Source of the DNA: Lysobacterales bacterium
GTDB lineage: Bacteria; Pseudomonadota; Gammaproteobacteria; Xanthomonadales; SZUA-5
DNA: 46,865 nucleotides
Assembly (NCBI GenBank): GCA_022841325.1
Contig: JALHRS010000043.1
Coordinates: 1 to 46,865 of the forward strand
Direction: 5' to 3'
A model generated the notes under the pieces. That model saw only the letters and a program-made list of their open reading frames with translations, had not been told where the DNA came from and did no database searches. Shown piece by piece: positions 1 to 8,880 of the stretch; position 1 is the stretch's first letter; every line of letters starts with the position of its first letter. The position numbers were made by a program, and so were the translations under genes.

Positions 1-59
1 ACGCGTCAGCGCCAATGGTAGTGTGCATCCGCATGCGAGAGTAGGTCATCGCCAAGCAC
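1..59 (+). rRNA. rrf: 5S ribosomal RNA, 3' end (partial)
   Basis: The first bases read as the 3' half of a gammaproteobacterial 5S rRNA. The helix IV/V region is recognisable from CGCCAATGGTAGTGTG and CATGCGAGAGTAGG, and the 3' strand of the terminal helix ends near GCCAAGCACC. The 5' half lies outside the window. A strong hairpin follows 12 bases later, as expected at the end of an rRNA operon. The exact 3' end is approximate. Confidence 0.9.
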
Positions 60-70
60 CTTTTAAACAC

Positions 71-102
71 CACAACGCCCAGTCCATCGACTGGGCGTTG
101 TG
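71..102 (+). terminator. Terminator hairpin after the 5S rRNA
   Basis: A perfect 14-bp inverted repeat (arms 71-84 and 89-102, loop CATC) follows the 5S rRNA end. The downstream T content is weak (CTATCTGGCGTTT), so it is an imperfect intrinsic terminator by sequence. The position right after the rRNA makes termination the obvious role. Confidence 0.8.
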
Positions 103-232
103 CTATCTGGCGTTTGGGAAATCTTCCGGGTTTGCCGGTCTTTCCTCATCACGACGCCGGTCGCCACGATGAGCTCTCATCCTGCCCCAGAGCGCGCTAT
201 CTTTGCCGTAGAGATTGCAGGAGAAAGGGCTT

Positions 233-727
233 ATGCGGATCGCGGTACTGACGGTTTCCGATACCCGGCACGCAGCGAACGACACCTCGGGCGACTATCT
301 GGCCGCTGCTCTTACGGATGCCGGTCACCAACTGCACGAGCGGGCCATCCTGGCGGATGATCGCTACCTGCTGAGAGCGCTGGTTTCGCAGTGGATCGCC
401 GACCCCGCCTGTCAGGTGATCCTGATGACCGGTGGCACCGGCTTCACCGGCCGGGACAGCACGCCGGAAGCCATCGAACCGCTGCTCGACAAGACCATGC
501 CGGGATTCGGCGAGTTGTTTCGCGCGCTTTCCTACAAGGACATCGGCACCTCCGCACTGCAATCAAGGGCTTTCGCCGGCCTGGCGAACGGCACCATTGT
601 GGTCGCGCTGCCAGGCTCCACCGGCGCATGCCGCCTGGCCTGGACTGAGATCCTGCAACATCAACTGGATGCCAGCACGCGACCGTGCAACCTCGCGGAG
701 CTGCGCACGCGATTTCTTGAGCGATGA
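233..727 (+). CDS. moaB: Molybdenum cofactor biosynthesis protein B (MoaB/MogA family)
   Basis: A 164-residue protein of the MoaB/Mog family, which binds molybdopterin and adenylylates it or supports its insertion during molybdenum cofactor synthesis in the cytoplasm. The N-terminus [12 protein letters not shown], the central [15 protein letters not shown] loop and the late [13 protein letters not shown] motif are diagnostic. An upstream TTG at 215 is in frame, but the ATG at 233 is preceded by AGGAGAAAGG at good spacing, so 233 is preferred. It stands alone: no other moa or moe gene is nearby and the next gene, an exporter adaptor, starts about 200 bases on. MoaB and MogA are hard to separate by sequence alone; the length fits MoaB. 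Confidence 0.88.
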   Translation: MRIAVLTVSDTRHAANDTSGDYLAAALTDAGHQLHERAILADDRYLLRALVSQWIADPACQVILMTGGTGFTGRDSTPEAIEPLLDKTMPGFGELFRALSYKDIGTSALQSRAFAGLANGTIVVALPGSTGACRLAWTEILQHQLDASTRPCNLAELRTRFLER

Positions 728-813
728 CCGAAATCTCGATGCGGAAACCGCTGGATTGCAGAAGTTGATGGCGATGTCCGCTAGTGAACACGAGCCCACC
801 TCGGCCTGATCGA

Positions 814-836
814 ATCCGAACAGCATTCGGATGCTG
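814..836 (+). other. Two overlapping, mutually exclusive small hairpins
   Basis: Between moaB and the exporter adaptor gene, ATCCGAA (814-820) pairs with TTCGGAT (826-832) around CAGCA. The overlapping CAGCAT (821-826) pairs with ATGCTG (831-836) around TCGG. Only one can form at a time. No T-run follows, so a terminator is not supported. A possible -10-like TATAAA lies at 874-879 without a convincing -35. Function is unknown. Confidence 0.35.
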
Positions 837-933
837 CTTGGGTGTAAAGAACTGCGCTGCGCCGAAAAAGACATATAAAACAATGTGATAGCAGTGACAC
901 CCAGGCTGGCATGCTGTTTGCTCTACTGAGTTC

Positions 934-2187
934 ATGGATATCGCACGCCCTGATCTCAAGAAACAACGCCAGCGCCGGCAGGCCATGTATGCAGCGGTAG
1001 CGCTGCTGGTACTGATAGCTTCCGGCTTTGCCATTTCCCGCCTGGAGCCCGCTGCGCCGACCGTGCAGCGCCAATCGGTGTGGATTGATACCGTCAAGCG
1101 CGGCGATCTGCTGCGCGAAGTGCGCGGCCCAGGGCAATTGGTCCCCAAGGAGATTCGCTGGCTCTCGGTGGACACGACCGCGCGCGTGGATCAGATCGTG
1201 ATTCGACCAGGCGCGACCGTCGAGCCCGATACCCTGATCCTGAAACTCAGCAATGCCGAGATCGACGATCAGGTGCTCGGCGCAAGAGCGGCAGTAGAGG
1301 CCGCCAAGGCTGATCTCGAAGCGAAGCGCATTGGCCTCGAGAGCCAGGTACTGGATCAGCGAGCGCAGATTGCAGCGGTCCAGGCCGATCAGGAGGGCGC
1401 ACGACTGCAGGCCGAGGCCGAGGGTGAGCTCAATCGCAAGGGCATCGTCTCTTCGCTCCAGTATCGGCAGACTCAGCTGCGAGCGGATCAACTGGTGGTG
1501 CGACTGGACATCGAACAGCAGCGGCTGGCGATGCTGAAGCGCAATCTGGACGCCCAACTGGCTGCCGAGCGCTCGCGCCTGGCTCAACTGGAAAACACCT
1601 TGCTGCTGCGGCAGCGTCAAGCGGACGGACTCTCGGTGCGTGCCGGCATGCACGGCATCCTGCAGGTGATTGCAGTCGAGGAAGGTCAGCAGATCACGGC
1701 GGGAGTCAACCTCGCCCGGGTCGCTCAGCCAGATGTGTTGCGCGCTGAGTTGCGCGTCCCGGAAACTCAGGCCAAGGACGTCAAGGTTCAGCAGAGTGTG
1801 CGCGTGGATACCCGCAACGGCATCGTTCCCGGTGTGGTCGTGCGCATCGATCCGGCAGTTCAGAACGGCACCGTGCAGGTGGACGTAGATCTGACCGGTT
1901 CGCTGCCACCGGGCGCCCGTCCCGATCTGTCGGTCGATGGCACCATCGAGATCGAGAAACTCAGCAATGTGCTGTACGTCGGGCGGCCGGCCTTTGGTCA
2001 GGCCGAGAGTCGCACCACGCTGTTCCGACTGGATGCCGACAACGAGACCGCTCGGCGTGTTCCGGTGGAACTGGGCCGGGCGTCCGTCAGCCTGATCGAA
2101 ATTACCCGCGGCCTTGAACCTGGCGACCAGGTGATCCTGTCCGATACCAGCAGCTACGACCAGCACGACCGCCTGCGGTTGCGCTGA
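934..2187 (+). CDS. HlyD/MacA-family periplasmic adaptor subunit
   Basis: A 417-residue membrane-fusion protein predicted to link an inner-membrane ABC exporter to the periplasm or outer membrane. The N-terminus is a short basic cytoplasmic segment followed by one transmembrane helix (about residues 17-35). Next come a lipoyl/barrel-sandwich half, a long Gln/Arg/Glu/Ala-rich coiled-coil hairpin (about 110-230), the second lipoyl half (AGMHGILQVIAVEEGQQI) and beta-barrel/membrane-proximal domains ending with GLEPGDQVILSD. The ATG at 934 is followed directly by the expected cytoplasmic start. The ATPase gene begins 23 bases downstream, so it is very likely co-transcribed with the ABC genes to 7780. 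The substrate cannot be read from the sequence. Confidence 0.85.
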   Translation: MDIARPDLKKQRQRRQAMYAAVALLVLIASGFAISRLEPAAPTVQRQSVWIDTVKRGDLLREVRGPGQLVPKEIRWLSVDTTARVDQIVIRPGATVEPDTLILKLSNAEIDDQVLGARAAVEAAKADLEAKRIGLESQVLDQRAQIAAVQADQEGARLQAEAEGELNRKGIVSSLQYRQTQLRADQLVVRLDIEQQRLAMLKRNLDAQLAAERSRLAQLENTLLLRQRQADGLSVRAGMHGILQVIAVEEGQQITAGVNLARVAQPDVLRAELRVPETQAKDVKVQQSVRVDTRNGIVPGVVVRIDPAVQNGTVQVDVDLTGSLPPGARPDLSVDGTIEIEKLSNVLYVGRPAFGQAESRTTLFRLDADNETARRVPVELGRASVSLIEITRGLEPGDQVILSDTSSYDQHDRLRLR

Positions 2188-2210
2188 TCCGAACTCCCGA
2201 GGAAAGCCCC

Positions 2211-2960
2211 ATGACGACTGCCAACGCCCTGATTTCCCTTCGAGACGTCGCCAAGGTCTATCTGACCGAAGATGTCGAGACCCACGCACTGAGTGGCATC
2301 CACCTGGATATCCGCAAGGGCGAGTACATCTCCATTTCGGGCCCTTCAGGTTGCGGCAAATCCACGCTGCTGGCCATCCTCGGCCTGCTCGATACCCCCA
2401 GCAGCGGCAGCTACGAGATCAACGGCCGCTCGGTGGGATCGATCAGCGCCAATGAACGGGCCAAGATTCGCAACAAGGAAATCGGCTTCATCTTTCAGGC
2501 CTTCAATCTGATCGGCGATCTCACCGTGTTCGAAAACGTCGAGCTGCCGTTGACCTATCGCACCGGACTGAACAAGGCCGAGCGCAGGAAGAAGGCCCAG
2601 CAGGCACTGGACCGGGTCGGGATGGCCCATCGGCTCAAGCACTATCCCTCACAGCTTTCCGGGGGTCAGCAGCAGCGCGTCGCCGTGGCCCGTGCGCTGG
2701 TCGGTGATCCCTCGATATTGCTGGCCGATGAGCCGACCGGAAACCTCGACTCCAAGAACGGCGAGGCGGTCATGGTGCTGCTGGACGAACTCCACAGCGC
2801 CGGCGCCACCATCTGCATGGTCACGCATGACCCGCGCTACGCCGATTTTGCCGAGCGCAAGGTTTTCATGTTCGATGGCCGCGTCGTCGACGAGGAAACC
2901 ATGCACCAGTTGCGGCACGAAGAAGATGCCCGCATACGCCGCGCCGCAGTCGGCGAATAA
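2211..2960 (+). CDS. ABC transporter ATP-binding protein (MacB/LolD type)
   Basis: A 249-residue nucleotide-binding subunit of the MacB/LolD/FtsE group, energising the FtsX-type permeases encoded directly downstream. Walker A is GPSGCGKS (residues 44-51), the signature is [15 protein letters not shown], Walker B and the D-loop are [13 protein letters not shown], and the switch histidine is in VTHDPRYA. All catalytic elements are intact. It starts after GAGGAAAGCCCC, which supplies a Shine-Dalgarno sequence, and ends 15 bases before the first permease. Its C-terminal tail ([12 protein letters not shown]) is charged and probably cytoplasmic. MacB normally fuses ATPase and permease in one chain; here they are separate. 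Confidence 0.9.
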   Translation: MTTANALISLRDVAKVYLTEDVETHALSGIHLDIRKGEYISISGPSGCGKSTLLAILGLLDTPSSGSYEINGRSVGSISANERAKIRNKEIGFIFQAFNLIGDLTVFENVELPLTYRTGLNKAERRKKAQQALDRVGMAHRLKHYPSQLSGGQQQRVAVARALVGDPSILLADEPTGNLDSKNGEAVMVLLDELHSAGATICMVTHDPRYADFAERKVFMFDGRVVDEETMHQLRHEEDARIRRAAVGE

Positions 2961-2975
2961 GACCGGGGCCCTGCC

Positions 2976-5393
2976 ATGACCTTCGTCATCGCCGAATTGC
3001 GCCAGAGCTGGCGGGCGCTGCTGCATCAACCGGGCAGCAGCCTGCTCACGGTATTCGTGCTGGCCCTGGGACTGGCTGGCGTGATCGGCATGTTGTCGAT
3101 CATCAAGTCCCTGGTCTGGGATCCGCTGCCCTATCCAAACGCTGACCAGATCCTGACGGTGGGCTGGCGTGACCGGGCCAACAGCGGGCCCAATCTGCAG
3201 TCACTGGACGCCGAGCAATTCCTGCAGTGGCAGGAACGCCTGGATGGTCAGGCTGAACTGGCCGGTAGCGGCAACGCCACTGTCAATCTGGCCAGCCGCG
3301 ACGGCGTGGAACGCCATGACGGTGCCTATGTGACCCACAACCTGTTCGCCATGCTCGGCGTGGACCCGGTGCTGGGTCGCGGGTTCACGGCCGAAGATGA
3401 TCAGCCGGGTGCAGCCGCTGTGGTCCTGCTGTCGCACGAACTCTGGCGCAACCGATTTGCCAGTGACCCGGCAGTCGTTGGCAGCCCGATTCGGGCGAAC
3501 GCGCAAGCGGCCACGATCATCGGGGTCATGCCGCCGGACTTCAGCTTCCCGCATCGGGAAGCGGTATGGCTGCCAGCACAGGTGACTCGCTCAGCGGGTC
3601 CGCTGCCGGATCGCTATCTGGACAGCTTCGCCCGCCCCCTGTCCGCGGACGGGTCCGCTGCTATCCGGACCACGCTGGAATCGTGGCTGGCCGATCAGGT
3701 CGTCGCCGACGCGGCGCGCTGGTCCGCCGTCGAAGTGGATTCCGAGCCCCTGGCGATGCTGTACGCGAACCGCGAAACCCGGCTGATTCTGAACCTCATG
3801 CTCGCTAGCGTCAGTCTGGTCCTGCTGGTGGCCTGTGCCAATGCGGCCAATCTGATGCTGGCCCGCACCCTGGCCCGCAGCCGAGACCTGGCCTTGCGCG
3901 TGACCCTGGGCGCGAGTCGCGGACGGGTTGGTCTGTACCTGCTGGCGCAGAGCCTGATGCTGACGCTGCTGGCAACGCTGCTGGCGCTGCCACTCGCACA
4001 ATGGGGTGTCGGTTGGGTGGTCGCCGCATTTGCCGGCACCGATGAAGAGATCGCACCGTGGTTTGATCCGAGCATCGACGCCGGTATGGCCGCGATGGCG
4101 GTGGCCGTGGCGCTGCTGTCGGCGCTGCTGGTCGCGGTGCTGCCGGTGGCACGCCTGCGAGTGGATTCGCTCGCGAGCGGTCTGCGCGAGGGTGGGCGGG
4201 CGGTATCAGCCGGCGGCATCGGCAAGCTCAGCCGCATTCTGGTGGTGGCCCAGCTGGCGATGGCCTGCGTCGTGTTGTTGTCTACCCTGGTGATGGTCAG
4301 AGGGGTCTCTGAACTGGCGAAAACCGATCTCGGCATCAACCCGGACCATCTGCTGACAGCGCGCGTTGCCCTGTTTGAGCAGCTCTATCCGGCCGACGCC
4401 GACACCGTCGGTTATTTCAGGAAACTCGTGGACGAATTGCGGCTGCAGCCGGAGGTCGTCGCGGCAGGTGCAGGGACCACCCTGCCCGGGCTGATGGCAG
4501 CCACCGAGCAGGTGCTGCCTGAAGGATTCGCTGCGGCCAATGCGCAGGGACAGCGGGTACGTTACGCGGCGGTGGACGATGGATTCCTGGCTACCTATGA
4601 GGTGGAACTGCGTTCGGGCCGCGGTTTTGACAGCCGCGACACTGCCGACTCCGACCCTGTGGCCATCATTGACGAGCGCTTTGCAGCCCATCTGTTTGCC
4701 GGCGCCGACCCGATTGGGCGACGGCTGCGGATACCGGCTCAGGGTGACAACGCCCGCTGGCATACCGTCATCGGCGTGGTCGAGAACCTGCAACTGGAAG
4801 ACGCCGGGGACCCGCTGCTACCGAATGTGCTGGTGGCCTTGCCGCAGTCTCCGCAACGATTCGTCAGCGTCGTGGTCCGCACCCGCGCCGATCCGCAGCA
4901 GTTCAAGACCCGGCTGACCGAAATCATTCGCTTGCAGGGTCCGGACACCCCGGCCTACTGGCTCCGAAGTTACGACGAGGTGATCCGGGTGGCGATGGTC
5001 GGGGAGCGGGTGGTCTCGGGCATGTTCACGGCCTTCGGGCTGGTCACACTGGTACTGGCAGCCGCAGGTCTGTATGGACTGATCGCACAACTGGTCAGTC
5101 AGCGTACCCGCGAGATCGGGGTGCAGCGCGCGCTGGGGGCGCCGGGTTCGGCGGTATTACGGCGGCTCCTGGGTCAGACCATGGGCCAGGTGCTGATCGG
5201 CCTGGTTCTGGGCGTTACCCTGGCGATTCCCTTCGCCGGATCGATCGCTCAGGCCATGCCCAGCTTGCCAGCAGATCCGCTGGCCATTCCGCTATTGATC
5301 GCGATTCTGTTGACCGTGTCCGTACTCGCCGTGGTGATGCCCGCCCGCCGCGCACTGGCCGTGGACCCCACAGTGGCCCTGCGCGACGAATAA
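2976..5393 (+). CDS. Duplicated FtsX/MacB-type ABC permease 1
   Basis: An 805-residue inner-membrane protein made of two tandem MacB-like units. An N-terminal helix (about 20-45) leads to a MacB periplasmic core domain, then an FtsX three-helix block with the typical NAANLMLARTLARSRDLALR / LGASRGRV sequence. A fourth helix near KLSRILVVAQLAMACVVLL starts the second unit, with a second periplasmic region and a C-terminal FtsX block (TREIGVQRALGAPGSAVLRRLL, ending AVDPTVALRDE). This eight-helix duplicated form matches the 'ADOP' permease class. Such proteins are mechanotransmission exporters rather than conventional channels. The second, paralogous permease begins 12 bases after its stop. Confidence 0.85.
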   Translation: MTFVIAELRQSWRALLHQPGSSLLTVFVLALGLAGVIGMLSIIKSLVWDPLPYPNADQILTVGWRDRANSGPNLQSLDAEQFLQWQERLDGQAELAGSGNATVNLASRDGVERHDGAYVTHNLFAMLGVDPVLGRGFTAEDDQPGAAAVVLLSHELWRNRFASDPAVVGSPIRANAQAATIIGVMPPDFSFPHREAVWLPAQVTRSAGPLPDRYLDSFARPLSADGSAAIRTTLESWLADQVVADAARWSAVEVDSEPLAMLYANRETRLILNLMLASVSLVLLVACANAANLMLARTLARSRDLALRVTLGASRGRVGLYLLAQSLMLTLLATLLALPLAQWGVGWVVAAFAGTDEEIAPWFDPSIDAGMAAMAVAVALLSALLVAVLPVARLRVDSLASGLREGGRAVSAGGIGKLSRILVVAQLAMACVVLLSTLVMVRGVSELAKTDLGINPDHLLTARVALFEQLYPADADTVGYFRKLVDELRLQPEVVAAGAGTTLPGLMAATEQVLPEGFAAANAQGQRVRYAAVDDGFLATYEVELRSGRGFDSRDTADSDPVAIIDERFAAHLFAGADPIGRRLRIPAQGDNARWHTVIGVVENLQLEDAGDPLLPNVLVALPQSPQRFVSVVVRTRADPQQFKTRLTEIIRLQGPDTPAYWLRSYDEVIRVAMVGERVVSGMFTAFGLVTLVLAAAGLYGLIAQLVSQRTREIGVQRALGAPGSAVLRRLLGQTMGQVLIGLVLGVTLAIPFAGSIAQAMPSLPADPLAIPLLIAILLTVSVLAVVMPARRALAVDPTVALRDE

Positions 5394-5404
5394 GGACCCT
5401 GATC

Positions 5405-7780
5405 ATGAATCTGCTGCTGTCGGCGATCCAACGCCTGCGCCGCTCACCGGGTTATACGCTTGGGCTTCTGGCCACCATGACCCTGGGGCTGTGCCTGACG
5501 ATCACCATGTTCGCCATCGTCCATGGCGTCGCCTTTGCGCCCTTGCCCTATCGGGACGACCAGCAAATCGTGGTGATCGAATCGCAGCGCCTGCAGAGCG
5601 GCGCCGACAGCGGCATCACGCCGCGGGATGCGCTGACCGTCCTGCCGCAGCAACCGGGCCTGCAGAGTTTTGGTTACTACACCTGGGGCGGTGCCGACCT
5701 TCTGGTCGGCGACAAGCCCAAGGTCTTGACCGTCAACTCGGTCAACGCAGGGTTCTTCGAGACCCTCGGTGTGCAACCCCTGCTCGGCAGGGCCATACAG
5801 CCTGACGATCTGGGTCAGGCTCGCGCCGTGATCAGCTACCAGACCTGGCAACGCGAACTCGGGGCCGATCCGGACATCATCGGTAAAACCGTCCAACTGA
5901 ACTGGATCTCTCCGGAAATCGTCGGCGTCATGCCGCCCACATTTGAGTATCCCAGCGACGCCGTGGCGCTGTGGATCGCGACCGACGAATCCCAGTATCG
6001 AACGATGGAGCCCGGCGCATACAACAATGCCCGATTCATTCAAGGCATCGGTCGGCTGCGACCTGAGGTAACACCCGCAGAGTTCAACGCGCACCTGACG
6101 GCCGCCGCGGGCACTCTCGCGGGAGATGCCTGGGTGCTGCAGGCGCAGAGCCTGCTGGACGCCACCATTGGCTCCCGACGCGACCTGTTGTTGGCCTTGC
6201 TCGGTATTTCGCTGCTGGTGCTGCTGATCGCCTGCGCCAATGCGGCGCACCTGGTCATGGTGCGAGCCCATGAGCGCTTGTCTCGGTTCGGCATACAACG
6301 TGCGCTAGGCGCCAGTCAGGCGCGCATCGCTCTGGAGTTTCTGGCCGAGGTCATGATCATCAGTGGCCTGGCCTTGTGTTTGTCACTCGCTTTTTCAGGC
6401 CTGGGTCTGAGCCACTTTGTCGGATTGCTCGACAGCGGCTTGCCGCGCAGTACCGAAGTCGCCATCTCGCTGCCGGTGCTGGTGTTCGCAGCGGCCAGCG
6501 CGCTGGTGGTGCTGATGATCTGCGGTGCCTGGCCGGCCTTGCGCCTGCATCGTAGCGGCATTACCGAGGCGCTGACCCGCCGTGTAGGCACCGGTCCGCG
6601 CGGCCTGGGTGTAGAGCGCGGTCTGCCGATCGTCGCGCTGGCCCTGTCAATCGCTGCGCTGTCGACCGCTGCGCTGCTGGCGATCAGCGCCCAAAGGCTG
6701 GCGGAGCAGGATCAGCTGGCTACTGTCGACCGGATGTTGGCCTTGCAGATATTCCCGGACAGCCGCGATGGCGCCGAATTCCTGCCGCGAATGAAGCGCA
6801 TGCTTGAGGCAGTAGCCGCCATTCCCGGGGTCGAGCAGGCGGCGTACATGAGCGGTGCACCATTCACGCTGGTGGGCAGCCTGAATCTGGATGTGTCGCT
6901 GCCCGGCGCCGCCGAAAACGACTCGCAGACGCTGGCGGCACGCGTGATCGAAGGCCCGGCCATGCAGTCGCTGGGCGTCAACGTCTTGCGAGGACGTGGG
7001 TTCAGCGACAGCGACCGAGCCGGTGCGGCGAAGGTTGCCGTGCTCAATGAACGGGCGGCGCGTGAACTGTTCGCGGGCGAAGAGGCGGTGGGCGCAACGA
7101 TTCAGGTGCCCCCGCTTGGAACCAGCGGGGAACCGGCTTCCTTTGAGGTGGTGGGTATCGTCGAGAACCGCAAGATCGACCGCGTCGATGGCGACAGCGC
7201 CAGAGCCGAGGTGTGGCTGGTGTTTGAGCAATATCCGGTGCCCTGGGGCAGTCTGCTGCTGTCCGGTCCGCTGCCGCCGAAGTCGCTGATTCGTCAGGCC
7301 GAGATGGCGATCTGGCAGGTCGAGCCCGGCCTCGGCATCTACCGCAGCTTCGCCCCCGCCGACGATCGTGACGCCCAACTGGCCAGTCCACGTTTCTTCG
7401 CCCGCAACGCCGGTGCCTTCGCCGCCTTTGCGCTGGCCCTGTCGATCGTGGGCGTCTACGGGGTACTGGCAGTTGATCTGTCGCGCCGGCGCCGCGAACT
7501 GGCGCTACGGGCGGCTCTGGGCGCCACCCCTGCTCGGGCGCTGCGTTTCGTGGCGTCCAAGGGCCTTGCGATTGGCCTGCCAGGCATTTTGCTGGGTCTG
7601 CTGCTGGCCGCCTTCATGGCCGAAGGCGTGCGCGGGCTGCTCTTTGATGTCGGCGCGATCGCACCCTGGGTTGTCGCTGCTTCCGGTCTGCCGCTGCTGT
7701 TGCTGACCGCGCTGGTGTGCTGGACTCTGGCGCGACGCGCGGCGCGCATTGCGCCCAATCTGGCTCTGCGGGAGGAGTGA
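5405..7780 (+). CDS. Duplicated FtsX/MacB-type ABC permease 2
   Basis: A 791-residue paralogue of the preceding permease with the same two-unit plan: N-terminal helix, MacB periplasmic core, FtsX block (NAAHLVMVRAHERLSRFGIQ / LGASQARI), a second N-terminal-like helix (LPIVALALSIAALSTAALL), a second periplasmic domain and a C-terminal FtsX block (RRRELALRAALGATPARALR, ending IAPNLALREE). The two permeases differ strongly in their periplasmic regions, suggesting a heterodimer with different contacts rather than a recent duplication. It ends the compact part of the operon; a 232-base gap carrying a hairpin repeat separates it from a second ATPase. Confidence 0.85.
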   Translation: MNLLLSAIQRLRRSPGYTLGLLATMTLGLCLTITMFAIVHGVAFAPLPYRDDQQIVVIESQRLQSGADSGITPRDALTVLPQQPGLQSFGYYTWGGADLLVGDKPKVLTVNSVNAGFFETLGVQPLLGRAIQPDDLGQARAVISYQTWQRELGADPDIIGKTVQLNWISPEIVGVMPPTFEYPSDAVALWIATDESQYRTMEPGAYNNARFIQGIGRLRPEVTPAEFNAHLTAAAGTLAGDAWVLQAQSLLDATIGSRRDLLLALLGISLLVLLIACANAAHLVMVRAHERLSRFGIQRALGASQARIALEFLAEVMIISGLALCLSLAFSGLGLSHFVGLLDSGLPRSTEVAISLPVLVFAAASALVVLMICGAWPALRLHRSGITEALTRRVGTGPRGLGVERGLPIVALALSIAALSTAALLAISAQRLAEQDQLATVDRMLALQIFPDSRDGAEFLPRMKRMLEAVAAIPGVEQAAYMSGAPFTLVGSLNLDVSLPGAAENDSQTLAARVIEGPAMQSLGVNVLRGRGFSDSDRAGAAKVAVLNERAARELFAGEEAVGATIQVPPLGTSGEPASFEVVGIVENRKIDRVDGDSARAEVWLVFEQYPVPWGSLLLSGPLPPKSLIRQAEMAIWQVEPGLGIYRSFAPADDRDAQLASPRFFARNAGAFAAFALALSIVGVYGVLAVDLSRRRRELALRAALGATPARALRFVASKGLAIGLPGILLGLLLAAFMAEGVRGLLFDVGAIAPWVVAASGLPLLLLTALVCWTLARRAARIAPNLALREE

Positions 7781-7841
7781 CGATCAAGGAGGTCCTTGCA
7801 ACGGCGCAAGAGCGAGAATTCGCGGGTTGCCGTGAACGTAG

Positions 7842-7872
7842 GTCAGGTTGACGGCGACGCCGTCTACGTGAC
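7842..7872 (+). repeat. Dispersed GTCACGT-type hairpin element, copy 1
   Basis: Imperfect inverted repeat: GTCAGGTTGACGGC, loop GAC, GCCGTCTACGTGAC. It belongs to a family seen again at 29373-29401, 40882-40910 and, as a partial copy, 40921-40945. The outer arms are conserved as GTCACGT/ACGTGAC while the tips differ but remain self-complementary. It lies in the gap between the second permease and the second ATPase. Confidence 0.65.
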
Positions 7873-8012
7873 GTTGGTCGGGCTGTGCGGAACACCAGAG
7901 CGGCGCCGCAGCGCCGCGCCCCCCAAAGAGCCGGCCGGTCGCGTCCCCCGATTGCTCCGCTCACATTGACACAACAACGATTCACTAAACCCATTCCGCG
8001 AAAGGAACCGCC

Positions 8013-8678
8013 GTGATCCGCCTCGAAAAGCTGGAAAAATCCGTACCCGCCGGTCAGGGCCGTCTGTGGTTGCTGCGGCAGATCAATCTGGCCGTGACCG
8101 CCGGCGAATTCATCGCCATCACCGGTCCCTCCGGCGCTGGCAAGAGCACGCTGCTGTCCATACTCGGTTTGATGGACAGCGAATTCGAAGGTCATTACCA
8201 GCTCGATGGTCAGGTGGTGGACAAGCTCGCCCCGAAGGCGCGTCAGGCGCTGCAGCGCGAGGCCATCGGTTTCATCTTTCAGCAGTACCACCTGATCGAC
8301 GATCTGACCGTGGCCGAGAATCTGGACCTGCCGCTGTCCTATCGCAATGTGCCCGGCGCCGAGCGCAAGGCGCGGGTGGCGGACATCCTCGACCGCTTCC
8401 AGATCGTCGGCAAGAAGGACCTCTATCCGCGTCAGCTGTCTGGTGGACAGCAGCAGTTGGTGGCCGTCGCCCGCGCCACGATCTCGCGTCCGAAAGTGCT
8501 GCTGGCCGATGAACCCACCGGCGCGCTGCACACCAGTCAGGGCGAGATGATCATGGCGCTGCTGGAAGAGCTGCATCGCGATGGCGCCACCATCCTGATG
8601 GTGACCCACAACCAGGCCAATGCCGCCCGCGCCCAGCGCCGGGTGAATCTGCTGGATGGCTGGATCAGCGACAGCTGA
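8013..8678 (+). CDS. ABC transporter ATP-binding protein with atypical signature and D-loop
   Basis: A 221-residue MacB/LolD-like ATPase starting at GTG with AAAGGA 8 bases upstream. Walker A (GPSGAGKS, 38-45), Walker B (VLLADE, 162-167) and the switch histidine (H199, VTHNQ) are intact. Two normally conserved elements differ: the arginine after the signature is leucine (LSGGQQQLVAVARA, L149) and the D-loop reads ALHTS instead of the usual NLDS. It follows the permease genes on the same strand after 232 bases. It may be a second, partly degenerate ATPase for the same permease pair, giving an asymmetric exporter, or it may serve another permease. It may have its own promoter because of the gap. 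Confidence 0.85.
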   Translation: MIRLEKLEKSVPAGQGRLWLLRQINLAVTAGEFIAITGPSGAGKSTLLSILGLMDSEFEGHYQLDGQVVDKLAPKARQALQREAIGFIFQQYHLIDDLTVAENLDLPLSYRNVPGAERKARVADILDRFQIVGKKDLYPRQLSGGQQQLVAVARATISRPKVLLADEPTGALHTSQGEMIMALLEELHRDGATILMVTHNQANAARAQRRVNLLDGWISDS

Positions 8679-8880
8679 GCCTCAGGGCCCGGTGCGGTTG
8701 CCGGTATCGAGCGCACGCTCTTCGAGCAGGCCGTTCATCAGCTCGATCAGGGCTGGCAGGGATTGTTCCGTCGCATTGAGTCACACTCCTGGAAGGGTGG
8801 GTTCCGGGCGGCAAGGCTGGCGCGGTCGGCACCGCTGCGCAATGATGTCCACCGCAAGCCCTTTTCGCGGTTCGACTGAA

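Noticed and set aside
781..2289. A 502-codon open frame on the minus strand
   Set aside because: It lies entirely opposite the adaptor gene, whose domains are clear. GC-rich DNA gives long antisense open frames, and its product has no recognisable motif.
8682..8780. A short minus-strand stretch reading LPALIELMNGLLEERALDTG before a stop
   Set aside because: It looks protein-like and could be the tail of a lost gene, but it is only 32 codons between stops, has no start codon and nothing upstream continues it.
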